DNA of 32,275 nucleotides, from contig JAFLRO010000030.1 of assembly GCA_022511425.1 (NCBI GenBank), positions 1 to 32,275 on the forward strand, written 5' to 3'. This stretch comes from Acetatifactor sp. (lineage in GTDB: Bacteria; Bacillota; Clostridia; Lachnospirales; Lachnospiraceae). The position numbers and the translations under genes were made by a program. Below the pieces are notes generated by a model, which worked only from the letters and a program-made list of their open reading frames with translations, had not been told where the DNA came from and searched no databases. Below are positions 16,757 to 25,887 of the stretch, one piece after another. The number at the start of each line of letters is the position of its first letter. Within the stretch, counting starts at the first letter, position 1.

Positions 16757-18157
16757 ATGGAAAAGTCACTGGAAAAAATCAAGGCACTGGCAAAAGCAAG
16801 AGGCTTTGTTTATCCCGGTTCGGAAATCTACGGCGGTCTTGCCAACACATGGGATTACGGTAATTTGGGAGTGGAACTGAAGAACAATGTGAAACGAGCA
16901 TGGTGGCAGAAGTTCGTGCAGGAAAATCCCTATAATGTAGGTGTTGACTGTGCTATTTTGATGAATCCCCAGACTTGGATTGCCAGCGGACACTTGGGCA
17001 GCTTTTCCGATCCGCTGATGGACTGTAAGGAGTGCCATGCAAGACATCGCGCAGATAAACTGATTGAAGATTTCTGCGAGGAAAACGGTGTTGAACTGAC
17101 AAGCAGCGTGGATGGCTGGAGCGAGGAACAGATGAAGTCATTCATCGAGGAGAAGAATATCCCCTGCCCCAAGTGCGGCAAGCACAATTATACTGACATT
17201 CGCCAGTTTAACCTTATGTTCAAGACATTCCAGGGCGTCACCGAGGACGCGAAGGATACCATCTATCTGCGCCCCGAGACGGCTCAGGGTATCTTTGTGA
17301 ATTTTAAAAATGTACAGCGAACCTCCCGCAAGAAGATTCCCTTTGGCATCGCTCAGATTGGTAAGTCTTTCCGGAATGAGATCACGCCCGGTCAGTTTAC
17401 TTTCCGTACCAGAGAGTTTGAGCAGATGGAGTTAGAATTTTTCTGTGAGCCAGGTACAGACATGGAGTGGTTCCAGTACTGGAGAGGCTTCTGCCGTGAC
17501 TGGCTGCTCTCCCTGGGTATCAAGGAGGATGAGATTCGTCTTCGGGATCATGACCCTGAGGAGCTTTCTTTCTACAGCAAGGGTACAACGGACATTGAGT
17601 TCAAGTTCCCCTTTAAGGAGCCTTTTGAATGGGGCGAGCTGTGGGGGATTGCTGACAGAACTGACTATGATCTGACTCAGCATGTAAATACCTCCGGTGA
17701 AGATCTGAGTTACTTTGACGATGAAAAGAATGAAAAATACATACCTTATGTAATTGAGCCTTCGCTGGGCGCCGACCGCGTGGTATTGGCATTCCTGTGT
17801 TCCGCGTATGACGAGGAAGAGTTGGAAGGCGGCGAAATGCGGACAGTGTTGCATTTCCATCCGGCGCTGGCACCTGTGAAGATCGGTGTGCTTCCTCTCT
17901 CCAAGAAGCTGAATGAGGGTGCTGAGAAGATTTATGCACAGCTGTCTAAGAAGTACAATTGTGAGTTTGATGACAGAGGCAACATCGGTAAGAGGTATCG
18001 CCGTCAGGACGAGATTGGAACCCCTTTCTGTGTCACCTACGACTTTGACTCCGAGACCGACGGCTGCGTGACAGTCCGCTTCCGGGATTCCATGGAGCAG
18101 GAGAGGGTGGCTATCGCAGAGCTTGATGCCTATTTTGCGGATAAATTTTCTTTTTAG
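16757..18157 (+). CDS. glyS: Glycyl-tRNA synthetase, single-chain (class II dimeric) type
   Basis: This 466-residue enzyme charges tRNA-Gly with glycine using ATP. It is the eukaryal/archaeal-like one-subunit form, found in many Firmicutes, not the alpha2-beta2 form. Class II motif 2 is [17 protein letters not shown] (starting near residue 205) and motif 3 is [10 protein letters not shown] (about 338). RPETAQGIF is the conserved glycine-pocket stretch. A zinc-knuckle insertion carries C90xxC93 and C137xxC140. The C-terminal anticodon-binding domain (about 365-460) is complete. I chose ATG 16757 because AAAGGAGA precedes it; an in-frame TTG at 16733 adds eight residues without a Shine-Dalgarno. 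The usual gene name varies between glyS and glyQS. No T-box leader is present in the 37 bases upstream. Confidence 0.96.
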   Translation: MEKSLEKIKALAKARGFVYPGSEIYGGLANTWDYGNLGVELKNNVKRAWWQKFVQENPYNVGVDCAILMNPQTWIASGHLGSFSDPLMDCKECHARHRADKLIEDFCEENGVELTSSVDGWSEEQMKSFIEEKNIPCPKCGKHNYTDIRQFNLMFKTFQGVTEDAKDTIYLRPETAQGIFVNFKNVQRTSRKKIPFGIAQIGKSFRNEITPGQFTFRTREFEQMELEFFCEPGTDMEWFQYWRGFCRDWLLSLGIKEDEIRLRDHDPEELSFYSKGTTDIEFKFPFKEPFEWGELWGIADRTDYDLTQHVNTSGEDLSYFDDEKNEKYIPYVIEPSLGADRVVLAFLCSAYDEEELEGGEMRTVLHFHPALAPVKIGVLPLSKKLNEGAEKIYAQLSKKYNCEFDDRGNIGKRYRRQDEIGTPFCVTYDFDSETDGCVTVRFRDSMEQERVAIAELDAYFADKFSF

Positions 18158-18279
18158 CCTGTAAAAACTGATATGGGGTGCGGAGAGCGGAGAATATTTT
18201 GCTCTCTTGCGCCTCCTTTTGCGTCTGCAGAAGCGGAAAGCCCAAAAGACATGGGAAGCAGTGGAGGCAAGTGGCCGAT

Positions 18280-21200
18280 ATGGACAAAAAAGAAATATTT
18301 CAAATACTTGGAACTGACTTCACCACTGATGAGCAGGCGCTCAGGAAGGCTTACCGGGAGAAGCTGTCCGTAACCAACCCGGAGGACGACCCGGAGGGTT
18401 TTATGCGGCTGCGGACGGCTTATGAGGAGGCCTGTCGTCTGGCAAAGCTGGAGCAAGTGTCAAAACCCAAGGACACAAGTCCTTCCGGTTTGTGGGTGGA
18501 GAAAGCGGAGCATATCTATGGAAATATCAGCCGACGAAAGGATACAAATTGCTGGAAAGAGCTGTTTGACGATGATTGCTTCCTGTCTCTGGATGAGGAA
18601 GAAAACTGTCGACTGAAGCTATTGGCCTTTCTGATGAATCATTTCCGCCTCCCGACCGACGTGTGGAAGCTGTTGGATCAAAAGCTTGGCATCACGAAAG
18701 GTACCACGACAAAAGATGCTGCCTCCCTGCGGGAGCATTTTCCGGCGGACTATATCCGCTATATCAGAAATAAGTGCGAGCGTGGAGAGGACGTGGATTT
18801 TGAACGGTTCGAGGGTGCAGAGGATGCGCCCTACGACTTGTTTCTGCAGTATTATGACCGCTGTTTACAGGCTTTTCAGGAGGATAATCTGAAACAGGCG
18901 GAAGAGTATATTAAGAATGCGGACGAATTGAGTATACGTCATCCGGTCATGGAAATCTGCCGGGCTGAACTGCTGGTACGCCGGGAAAATACTCAAGAGG
19001 CCATCAGGATCCTTGAGGATCTGTATGCAAAGTATTCCAATGACTCTATGGTAAGTTATAACCTTGCGGAAGCTCTATGGCGGCAGGGAGAGAAGGGACC
19101 TGACTTACGGGAGCCGAGGGAGCGGGCTATTGCAATTTATCAAGAGCTGAAGACTGAGAACGATAAACATTATATGGCCAATTTACGGCTGACAGAATGG
19201 TATTGCGACCGTGGGGATTATCGGGAAGCAAAAAAATGCGCAGAGAAGGTACTCTCCATGGGGAGTGATCCCTCCTTTATGGAACTTCTGAATCGCGTAA
19301 ATGCCCATATTGAGGAAGAACTTGAGGCAGAATACCGCCAGACCGGGAGCTGGGAGTCTGCGCTGGAGCTCTGCTGGTGTTATCTCCAGGACGGCAGGAT
19401 TGCCAAAGGCTTACAGCTGGCGCTAAAACTGGAAAATCAACTTCCACCGGAGAAAACAGCAGAATATGACGGACTGCTTGCGAAGTTGTATGTGGAAGAG
19501 GCAGAGTACGAAACCTCTATCACCATGACACGGTACTGGGAACAGGAGCTGGAGAAGAAACTGGCTGCCGGAGAGGAAAACGAGGAAGCCGAGAAGGATA
19601 GGGATCGGATCAGGCAGGCATATCTGATTCGCATGCAGTGCTATCACAGCCTTGGATTTGTAAATTCTAAATATTTTGCGGATGCGATCCGGGAGGGCCA
19701 AAGCATACTTACTGACACTTTAAAGGATGTAGGTGTGCTGTTGGAGATGGCTCAGATTTACGTGGAGATGCTGGAGTATGAGCAATGCCAGGAGCTGGTG
19801 GACAAGCTGGTGAACGAGTATCAGATCGTAGTGGCATATGCCACTTCGCTGGAGGCATACCGCAGACAGATGAACGCCGGAGGCGTGATCAGTGCGGGCA
19901 GTCGGTGTGTTCAGTATTTTCCGCGCTATGTCAAGGCCTACGAGTACATGGCAAAGGTGTATATGGATCTGAATCGACCGGATGATTTCTGGAAGCTGAT
20001 GGGAGAAGCTGAAAAGAATAAAGTCGAGAGTGTCATTTTGGATGCATACCGGTATCAGATGAATAACCCCAATAATCCTGCAAGAGATGCATCGTTAAAG
20101 GGCGGTCAGATCAGAAATTATCGAAAAAACTATTTTACTCCTGTTGAAAAAGGTTTATTGGAATTCTATGAAAAAGGTCTGGAAACGATAAATAAATACC
20201 TAAATTGGTACCCGGACAGTTATATGTTGGTGGAAAGAGGCCTGTTCTATAAGGTCGCTCACCATTATACAGAGGCGAAAGAGGACTTTGAGAAGGCTCT
20301 GACCCTAAACCCTGTCAATCCTTACGCTTTTAACGGTCTCAGCCAGGTCTACAAATACATGGGAGAGTACGAAAAGGCACTGGTCTGTATCAAGAAGGCA
20401 CTTCTTTACCGGGGTGAGGAAGATATTTCTTCCATGCTCTATATGGAGATGGCAACTATCTATTCCCTTTTGGGAAACTATGAGATGGCGCTGGCAGCCT
20501 GCAGATTATATGAGCAGGAAGGTAAGGCGCTTGATAGACGTTTTTACGACCAGAAAGCGGAGTGCTTTGTCAATTTGGGGCAGACTGAGGAAGCTATCAA
20601 GGTTTTCATGAGTTATTACAATAAGGCAAAGTATGACAGTTTGCGGCAGCAAGCCGACGCCTGTGTGAAAGGTCAGAAGGGGAAGTTGGCAGAAGAAATT
20701 CTTAAAAGATGGAAAGCGGAACTGGATGCCGAAGCCGGTACCGGATTTAAGCGCAGGAAGTCCATGAAAACTATGGCTGGAAACTATTACAGTTACTACA
20801 ATATGGCGGGATGGGCAGCGCTGGTGGCCGGTGACAGGAATACTGCAATGGAATGGTTCGGACAATCTATCCGCTTAATGAGGAAAGATTCATCGGGAAC
20901 AGCCGGAAAATACAGCGATGCAGTATTTGCAGCTGCGGTATGCGACGACGCAAAGCTGGGCGCCCGTTGGGGAAAGCTGCTTAAAGAGCACCTGGCGAAA
21001 GAGAGCTGGAGCGCAGGGAATAAATATTATGAGAAAGAGAAGACGCATCTGCAGTATCAGCTGCTGGCCGCATATTTCAGGGAGAGTGAGGAACGGATCC
21101 AGGAGCTGCTTGACAGGGAGCGAAACAGTCGGATCTGTTGGTTCTGTACCAGCCCGGTCTGTAGGGAACTGGAAGGTATACGCATCCTGTTTTTGATACG

Positions 21201-21312
21201 AACAGGACACATTCAGGAGGCGCAGGAGCGGCTTAAGAAAAATTTGGAGATACAACCGGCGGATGAGTATATGTTGGCGATTCGCCATATGATTTTTGAA
21301 GATAGGATCTGA
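18280..21312 (+). CDS. J-domain-like TPR protein without an HPD motif
   Basis: This 1010-residue cytoplasmic protein starts with a J-like domain (residues 1-50). Helices II and III are recognisable (DEQALRKAYREKL and GFMRLRTAYEEAC), but the loop that should hold His-Pro-Asp, which triggers Hsp70 ATP hydrolysis, reads SVTNPEDDPEG. The rest is almost all helical repeats of TPR type; clear copies occur around residues 660-720 (KEDFEKALTLNPVNPYAF, YKYMGEYEKALVCIKKALLY). GGAGG lies 12 bases before the ATG at 18280; an in-frame GTG at 18178 would add 34 Cys-rich, unlikely residues. An HscC-like Hsp70 gene follows 33 bases on, so the two very likely form an operon and a chaperone/co-chaperone pair. 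How it could stimulate Hsp70 without HPD is unclear; it may act as a docking scaffold. Confidence 0.82.
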   Translation: MDKKEIFQILGTDFTTDEQALRKAYREKLSVTNPEDDPEGFMRLRTAYEEACRLAKLEQVSKPKDTSPSGLWVEKAEHIYGNISRRKDTNCWKELFDDDCFLSLDEEENCRLKLLAFLMNHFRLPTDVWKLLDQKLGITKGTTTKDAASLREHFPADYIRYIRNKCERGEDVDFERFEGAEDAPYDLFLQYYDRCLQAFQEDNLKQAEEYIKNADELSIRHPVMEICRAELLVRRENTQEAIRILEDLYAKYSNDSMVSYNLAEALWRQGEKGPDLREPRERAIAIYQELKTENDKHYMANLRLTEWYCDRGDYREAKKCAEKVLSMGSDPSFMELLNRVNAHIEEELEAEYRQTGSWESALELCWCYLQDGRIAKGLQLALKLENQLPPEKTAEYDGLLAKLYVEEAEYETSITMTRYWEQELEKKLAAGEENEEAEKDRDRIRQAYLIRMQCYHSLGFVNSKYFADAIREGQSILTDTLKDVGVLLEMAQIYVEMLEYEQCQELVDKLVNEYQIVVAYATSLEAYRRQMNAGGVISAGSRCVQYFPRYVKAYEYMAKVYMDLNRPDDFWKLMGEAEKNKVESVILDAYRYQMNNPNNPARDASLKGGQIRNYRKNYFTPVEKGLLEFYEKGLETINKYLNWYPDSYMLVERGLFYKVAHHYTEAKEDFEKALTLNPVNPYAFNGLSQVYKYMGEYEKALVCIKKALLYRGEEDISSMLYMEMATIYSLLGNYEMALAACRLYEQEGKALDRRFYDQKAECFVNLGQTEEAIKVFMSYYNKAKYDSLRQQADACVKGQKGKLAEEILKRWKAELDAEAGTGFKRRKSMKTMAGNYYSYYNMAGWAALVAGDRNTAMEWFGQSIRLMRKDSSGTAGKYSDAVFAAAVCDDAKLGARWGKLLKEHLAKESWSAGNKYYEKEKTHLQYQLLAAYFRESEERIQELLDRERNSRICWFCTSPVCRELEGIRILFLIRTGHIQEAQERLKKNLEIQPADEYMLAIRHMIFEDRI

Positions 21313-21345
21313 AGGAACAGTTTTGTATCCAAAGAAAGGAATCAC

Positions 21346-23034
21346 ATGATAGTAGGAATTGATTTAGGAACAACAAACAGCTTGATCGCATATTACAGCG
21401 AGGAGGGCCCCAAGATCATCCCCAACAGGCTGGGGAAAAATCTTACTCCCTCTGTGGTCAGCGTGGATGAGGAAGGCAATGTGTATGTGGGCGAGACCGC
21501 AAGAGAGCGCATGAGCCTTTACCCGGATTCCGTTGCACAGACCTTTAAGCGGAGTATGGGCACGGAGCGGGATTACATACTGAGCGGCAAGCATTTCAAG
21601 CCGGAGGAGTTGTCCAGCCTGGTTCTTCGTGCTCTGAAGGAGGACGCGGAGGCCTTTCTTGGGGAGGAAGTCACGGAAGCTGTGATCAGCGTGCCGGCCT
21701 ATTTTGATGACAAGCGCAGAAAGGCTACCAAGCGTGCCGGAGAATTGGCAGGTCTGAAGGTTGAGCGTATGATATCCGAACCCACTGCCGCAGCTGTGGC
21801 ATATGGGTTGTACGACAAGACTCAAGATACCCGTTTTCTGGTGTTTGACTTAGGGGGAGGCACCTTCGATGTGTCTATTCTTGAGCTTTATCACAATATT
21901 CTGGAAGTCCGTGCCGTGGCGGGAGACAATTACCTGGGCGGTGAGGATTTTACAGAGGTGATGGCAAAACTGTTCCTGCAAAAGCAAAAGATTCAGCTTC
22001 AGAGCCTGTCGGAAAAAGAACAGGTGCGTCTGTACCGCCAGGCTGAGAAAGCAAAACGCGAGATAAGCGACAAGGCCCAGGTGACCATGAGTTTTCTGCA
22101 GGGCGAGGAGCAGATCGAGGCGCAGATTACATACAAGGAGTACGAGGAGGCCTGCGAGGAGCTTCTCCAAAAGATAAGGGAGCCGGTGAAGAAGAGTCTG
22201 GCTGACGCAGGGCTTAAGCTAAACGATATTGACGAAGTACTGCTCATCGGAGGAGCTACCAGACTGTCGCTCGTCCGGGATTTCCTGATTCGTCTGTTTA
22301 GAAAGTTCCCTGACACGAAGATGAACCCTGACGAGACTGTTGCCCTTGGAGCAGCGGTGCAGGCTGCTATGAAGGAGCGCAGGGAGGAAGTGAAAGAAGT
22401 CATCCTGACGGATGTGTGTTCCTTTACCTTGGGTACGGAGGTATCGGTGGAATATGAGGAAGGATTGTTCGAGACCGGAAGATTCTGTCCTATTATCGAG
22501 CGTAATACTGTGATTCCTGCCAGCCACACAGAGCGTCTCTACACTGCCCATGACAATCAGAAAAAAGTGAGGGTGAGAGTGCTTCAGGGCGAGAGTCGTT
22601 TCGCCAGGAACAACCTGTATCTGGGCGAGTTGGAGATAGATGTACCTAAGGGGCCCAAGGGACAGGAGTCTGTGGATGTAACTTATACTTATGATATCAA
22701 CTCTTTGCTGGAGGTGGAAGTCACCGTAGTATCTACGGGATTGAAACAAAAGATGATCATCAAGGGCGAAGAAAATCAGATGACTGATGAAGAGATCAAG
22801 AAGCGCATGGAGGAGTTGGCATATCTTAAGATTCAGCCACGGGATTATGAGGAAAACCGCCTTGTATTGACCCGGGCCGAGCGCCTTTATGAGGAGGCTC
22901 TAGGTGATCGCAGGAAAAAGCTGGACCATTACATCACTGCCTTTGAAACTGCTTTAAAAAAGGGTGACCACAACGAGATTGCCGACGCCCGTAAAGCCTT
23001 GAATGAGGTGCTGGAAGAGGATGAGGATTGGTGA
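21346..23034 (+). CDS. HscC-like Hsp70 chaperone
   Basis: This 562-residue protein is an Hsp70 of the short HscC-like type. The nucleotide-binding domain (1-365) has phosphate 1 loop GIDLGTTNS (4-12), EPTAAAVAYG (145-154), phosphate 2 VFDLGGGTFDVS (166-177) and adenosine loop IGGATRLSLV. The usual linker DVxPLSLG is replaced by DVCSFTLGTEV, as in HscC proteins. A beta-sandwich peptide-binding domain follows (about 385-500), then a shortened helical lid ending EDEDW, about 60 residues shorter than DnaK. It is not the main DnaK: grpE, hrcA and dnaJ are absent here. It follows the J-like TPR gene at 33 bases with AAAGGA before the ATG and ends at an intrinsic terminator. Clients are unknown. Confidence 0.88.
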   Translation: MIVGIDLGTTNSLIAYYSEEGPKIIPNRLGKNLTPSVVSVDEEGNVYVGETARERMSLYPDSVAQTFKRSMGTERDYILSGKHFKPEELSSLVLRALKEDAEAFLGEEVTEAVISVPAYFDDKRRKATKRAGELAGLKVERMISEPTAAAVAYGLYDKTQDTRFLVFDLGGGTFDVSILELYHNILEVRAVAGDNYLGGEDFTEVMAKLFLQKQKIQLQSLSEKEQVRLYRQAEKAKREISDKAQVTMSFLQGEEQIEAQITYKEYEEACEELLQKIREPVKKSLADAGLKLNDIDEVLLIGGATRLSLVRDFLIRLFRKFPDTKMNPDETVALGAAVQAAMKERREEVKEVILTDVCSFTLGTEVSVEYEEGLFETGRFCPIIERNTVIPASHTERLYTAHDNQKKVRVRVLQGESRFARNNLYLGELEIDVPKGPKGQESVDVTYTYDINSLLEVEVTVVSTGLKQKMIIKGEENQMTDEEIKKRMEELAYLKIQPRDYEENRLVLTRAERLYEEALGDRRKKLDHYITAFETALKKGDHNEIADARKALNEVLEEDEDW

Positions 23035-23054
23035 GGAAAAGACGGCGCAAAAGT

Positions 23055-23090
23055 ACCTGCTGTTGCAGAAACAGTAGGTCTTTTTTGTTT
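23055..23090 (+). terminator. Intrinsic terminator after the Hsp70 gene
   Basis: ACCTGCTGTT (23055-23064) pairs with AACAGTAGGT (23070-23079), a 10-bp stem with one G-T, around the loop GCAGA. It is followed by CTTTTTTG. This is a textbook intrinsic terminator and closes the plus-strand run before the alaS promoter. Confidence 0.92.
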
Positions 23091-23120
23091 CAATTAGTAA
23101 AAAGCTTTCACGCAAAATAT

Positions 23121-23149
23121 TTGACAAGTACATAAAGAACTTCTATAAT
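23121..23149 (+). promoter_or_regulatory. Sigma-A promoter of alaS
   Basis: TTGACA (23121-23126) and TATAAT (23144-23149) are both perfect consensus hexamers with a 17-base spacer. Transcription should start near 23156. That leaves only about 47 bases to the chosen alaS start, so no T-box or other long leader fits. Confidence 0.93.
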
Positions 23150-23202
23150 GTTTTGCTAAAGGATAAATGAAATCAGATTCTAATAATTTGGAGGATAAAG
23201 TC

Positions 23203-25857
23203 ATGAAACCTTATGGTGTAAATGAATTGAGAAGAATGTATTTGGAGTTCTTTGAGAAGAACGGTCATTTAAAAATGAATAGTTTTTCGCTGGTGCCACA
23301 TAACGACAACAGCCTGCTGATCATCAATTCTGGTATGGCGCCTTTGAAGCCATATTTCACCGGTCAGGAGATACCGCCAAGGCGCAGGGTGACTACCTGC
23401 CAGAAGTGCGTCCGAACCGGCGATATTGAGAATGTGGGAAAAACTGCACGTCATCTGACCTTCTTTGAAATGTTGGGAAATTTTTCCTTTGGGGATTATT
23501 TTAAGCATGAGGCCATCGCCTGGAGCTGGGAGTTTCTGACCAAGGTGGTGGGGATGGATCCGGAGCGGCTTTATCCTTCTATTTATTGCGAGGACGATGA
23601 GGCTTTCGATATCTGGACGAAAGAGATCGGCGTGCCGGCGGAGAAGATCACACGTTTCTACAGGGATGAGAACGGCAAGTGCGACAATTTCTGGGAACAC
23701 GGCGCAGGTCCCTGCGGTCCCTGTTCCGAGATTTACTATGACAGAGGAATCAAGTACGGCTGCGGTAAACCCGACTGTAAGGTGGGCTGCGATTGCGACC
23801 GGTTTATGGAAGTTTGGAATAACGTGTTCACACAGTTCGACAGCGACGGAAAGGGCAATTACACGGAGCTGGATCAGAAGAATATCGACACCGGTATGGG
23901 CCTGGAGCGTTTGGCTGTGGTAGTACAGGATGTGGATTCCGTGTTTGATATTGACACTATGAAGGCCATCCGCGACCGCATCTGTGAGATTGCAGGCGTG
24001 GAGTATCAGAAGAATGAGGGCACAGATGTGTCCATACGTTTGATTACCGACCATATTCGATCCACCACGTTTATGATCAGCGACGGCATCATGCCCTCCA
24101 ACGAGGGCAGAGGTTATGTGCTCCGCCGTCTGATCCGCAGGGCTGCAAGACATGGCAGGCTGTTGGGAATTCAGGACAAGTTTATGGCCCTCTTGAGTGA
24201 AACTGTGATCAATGAATGCCGTGACGGCTATCCTGAGCTGGAGGAGAAGCGGGCGTTTATCCTGAATGTACTGACTCAGGAGGAAGAAAAGTTTGACAAG
24301 ACCATCGACCAGGGTTTAAGCATCCTGGCTCAGATGGAAGAGGATATGAAGGCCGCAGGCATTACGGAGCTGTCCGGTGAGAATGTGTTCAAGCTTTATG
24401 ACACTTACGGTTTCCCCATAGATTTGACGGAGGAAATTCTGGCAGAGAAAGGCTTTACCATCGACGAGGCAGGCTTTGGCGTATGCATGCAGCAGCAGAA
24501 GGAGACAGCGCGTAAAGCAAGGAAAGTAACTAACTATATGGGTGCGGACGTGACGGTCTATGAGTCTATTGACCCCACTGTCACCACAGAGTTTGTAGGC
24601 TATGACAGATTACAGCACAATTCAAAGGTGACTGTGCTGACTACTGAGACTGAACTGGTGGAGGCACTTACCGACGGTCAGGTGGGCACCATTATCGTAG
24701 AGGAGACACCTTTTTATGCCACCATGGGCGGTCAGAACGCTGACACCGGCACCATCACAACTGCGGATGGCAGCTTTGAAGTGAAGGACACCGTGAAGCT
24801 TTTAGGCGGCAAGGTGGGCCACATCGGTACCGTGACAAGTGGCATGATCAAGGTGGGTGACACCGTGACGCTTACCGTGGATGCAGGAAAGCGTGCGGAT
24901 ACCTGTAAGAACCACAGCGCTACCCATCTGCTGCACAAAGCACTGAGAGAGGTATTGGGAAGTCATGTGGAGCAGTCCGGCTCCTATGTGGACGGGGAGA
25001 AATTGCGCTTTGACTTCAGCCATTTTACAGCTATGACCAGGGAAGAGCTGGATAAGGTGGAGACCATCGTAAACGAGAAGATTGCAGAGAACCTGACTGT
25101 GGTCACCGAAGTTCTGCCCATAGAAGAGGCAAGAAAGACCGGTGCCATGGCACTGTTTGGAGAGAAGTACGGCGAGACCGTGCGTGTGGTGAAAATGGGA
25201 GAGTTTTCCGTAGAGTTCTGTGGCGGTACTCATGTCTCAAACACGGGTGTAATTTCAGCATTTAAAATTTTATCTGAGAACGGCGTTGCCGCAGGTGTCC
25301 GCAGAATCGAGGCTCTGACCGGCAACGGTGTGTTCGCATACTATAAGAATCTGGAGAAGACTTTGGAGGATGCTGCAAAGGCGTTGAAGACCACTCCAGC
25401 AACATTGGTGGATCGCTGTGAGCATGTGATGGCTGAGATTAAGAATCTTTCCTCCGAACTGGAGTCTTTAAAGTCCAAGGCTGCCAAGGAGGCTCTGGGC
25501 GACGTGATGGATCAGGTGACGGAGGTCAAGGGCGTAAAGCTGCTGGCTGCCAGTGTAGCAGGTGTTGACATGAACGGACTGAGAGATCTTGGCGATCAGT
25601 TGAAGGCAAAGCTTGGAGAGGGTGTAGTAGTACTTCTGTCCGAGCAGGAGGGCAAGGTAAACATGATTGCTATGGCCACAGACGGTTCCCTGGCTAAGGG
25701 CGCTCATGCCGGAAACCTGATCAAGGGCATCGCTGCCCTGGTAGGCGGCGGTGGCGGCGGACGTCCCAACATGGCCCAGGCAGGCGGCAAGAACCCCGCA
25801 GGTATTCCCGCAGCAATTAAAGAGGCTGCAAAGGTGCTGGAAGGGCAGATCGGATAA
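23203..25857 (+). CDS. alaS: Alanyl-tRNA synthetase
   Basis: This 884-residue enzyme charges tRNA-Ala and hydrolyses mischarged Ser/Gly-tRNA-Ala. The N-terminal class II catalytic core starts in the standard way (YGVNELRRMYLEFFEKNGH, then NSFSLVPHNDNSLLIINSGM). The editing domain has the zinc-site motifs HSATH (H571, H575) and CGGTH (C673, H677). The C-terminal DHHA1/C-Ala region ends in the Gly-rich GGGGGGRPNMAQAGG stretch. GGAGG (23190-23194) supports ATG 23203. An in-frame ATG at 23167, close behind the transcription start and after AAAGGATAA, would add MKSDSNNLEDKV and cannot be excluded. The gene has its own consensus promoter. A degenerate copy of its last 130 bases lies at 29298-29429. 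Confidence 0.97.
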   Translation: MKPYGVNELRRMYLEFFEKNGHLKMNSFSLVPHNDNSLLIINSGMAPLKPYFTGQEIPPRRRVTTCQKCVRTGDIENVGKTARHLTFFEMLGNFSFGDYFKHEAIAWSWEFLTKVVGMDPERLYPSIYCEDDEAFDIWTKEIGVPAEKITRFYRDENGKCDNFWEHGAGPCGPCSEIYYDRGIKYGCGKPDCKVGCDCDRFMEVWNNVFTQFDSDGKGNYTELDQKNIDTGMGLERLAVVVQDVDSVFDIDTMKAIRDRICEIAGVEYQKNEGTDVSIRLITDHIRSTTFMISDGIMPSNEGRGYVLRRLIRRAARHGRLLGIQDKFMALLSETVINECRDGYPELEEKRAFILNVLTQEEEKFDKTIDQGLSILAQMEEDMKAAGITELSGENVFKLYDTYGFPIDLTEEILAEKGFTIDEAGFGVCMQQQKETARKARKVTNYMGADVTVYESIDPTVTTEFVGYDRLQHNSKVTVLTTETELVEALTDGQVGTIIVEETPFYATMGGQNADTGTITTADGSFEVKDTVKLLGGKVGHIGTVTSGMIKVGDTVTLTVDAGKRADTCKNHSATHLLHKALREVLGSHVEQSGSYVDGEKLRFDFSHFTAMTREELDKVETIVNEKIAENLTVVTEVLPIEEARKTGAMALFGEKYGETVRVVKMGEFSVEFCGGTHVSNTGVISAFKILSENGVAAGVRRIEALTGNGVFAYYKNLEKTLEDAAKALKTTPATLVDRCEHVMAEIKNLSSELESLKSKAAKEALGDVMDQVTEVKGVKLLAASVAGVDMNGLRDLGDQLKAKLGEGVVVLLSEQEGKVNMIAMATDGSLAKGAHAGNLIKGIAALVGGGGGGRPNMAQAGGKNPAGIPAAIKEAAKVLEGQIG

Positions 25858-25887
25858 ACTGGCAACATACAGGGATGGTAAAGTGTA

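Noticed and set aside
18183..18206. GAGAGC/GCTCTC hairpin after glyS as a terminator
   Set aside because: The stem is only 6 bp with a 12-base loop and no T-run follows.
18178..18279. GTG-initiated 34-residue extension of the J-like TPR protein
   Set aside because: The extension is Cys- and Arg-rich with no Shine-Dalgarno, while ATG 18280 gives the expected J-domain N-terminus.
23090..23202. T-box riboswitch for alaS
   Set aside because: The consensus promoter at 23121-23149 leaves fewer than 50 leader bases, too short for a T-box; the terminator upstream belongs to the Hsp70 gene.
23269..24153. 294-codon antisense open frame within alaS
   Set aside because: It is antisense to the conserved catalytic core of alaS, lacks a Shine-Dalgarno and has no domain signature; its composition is that of a shadow frame.
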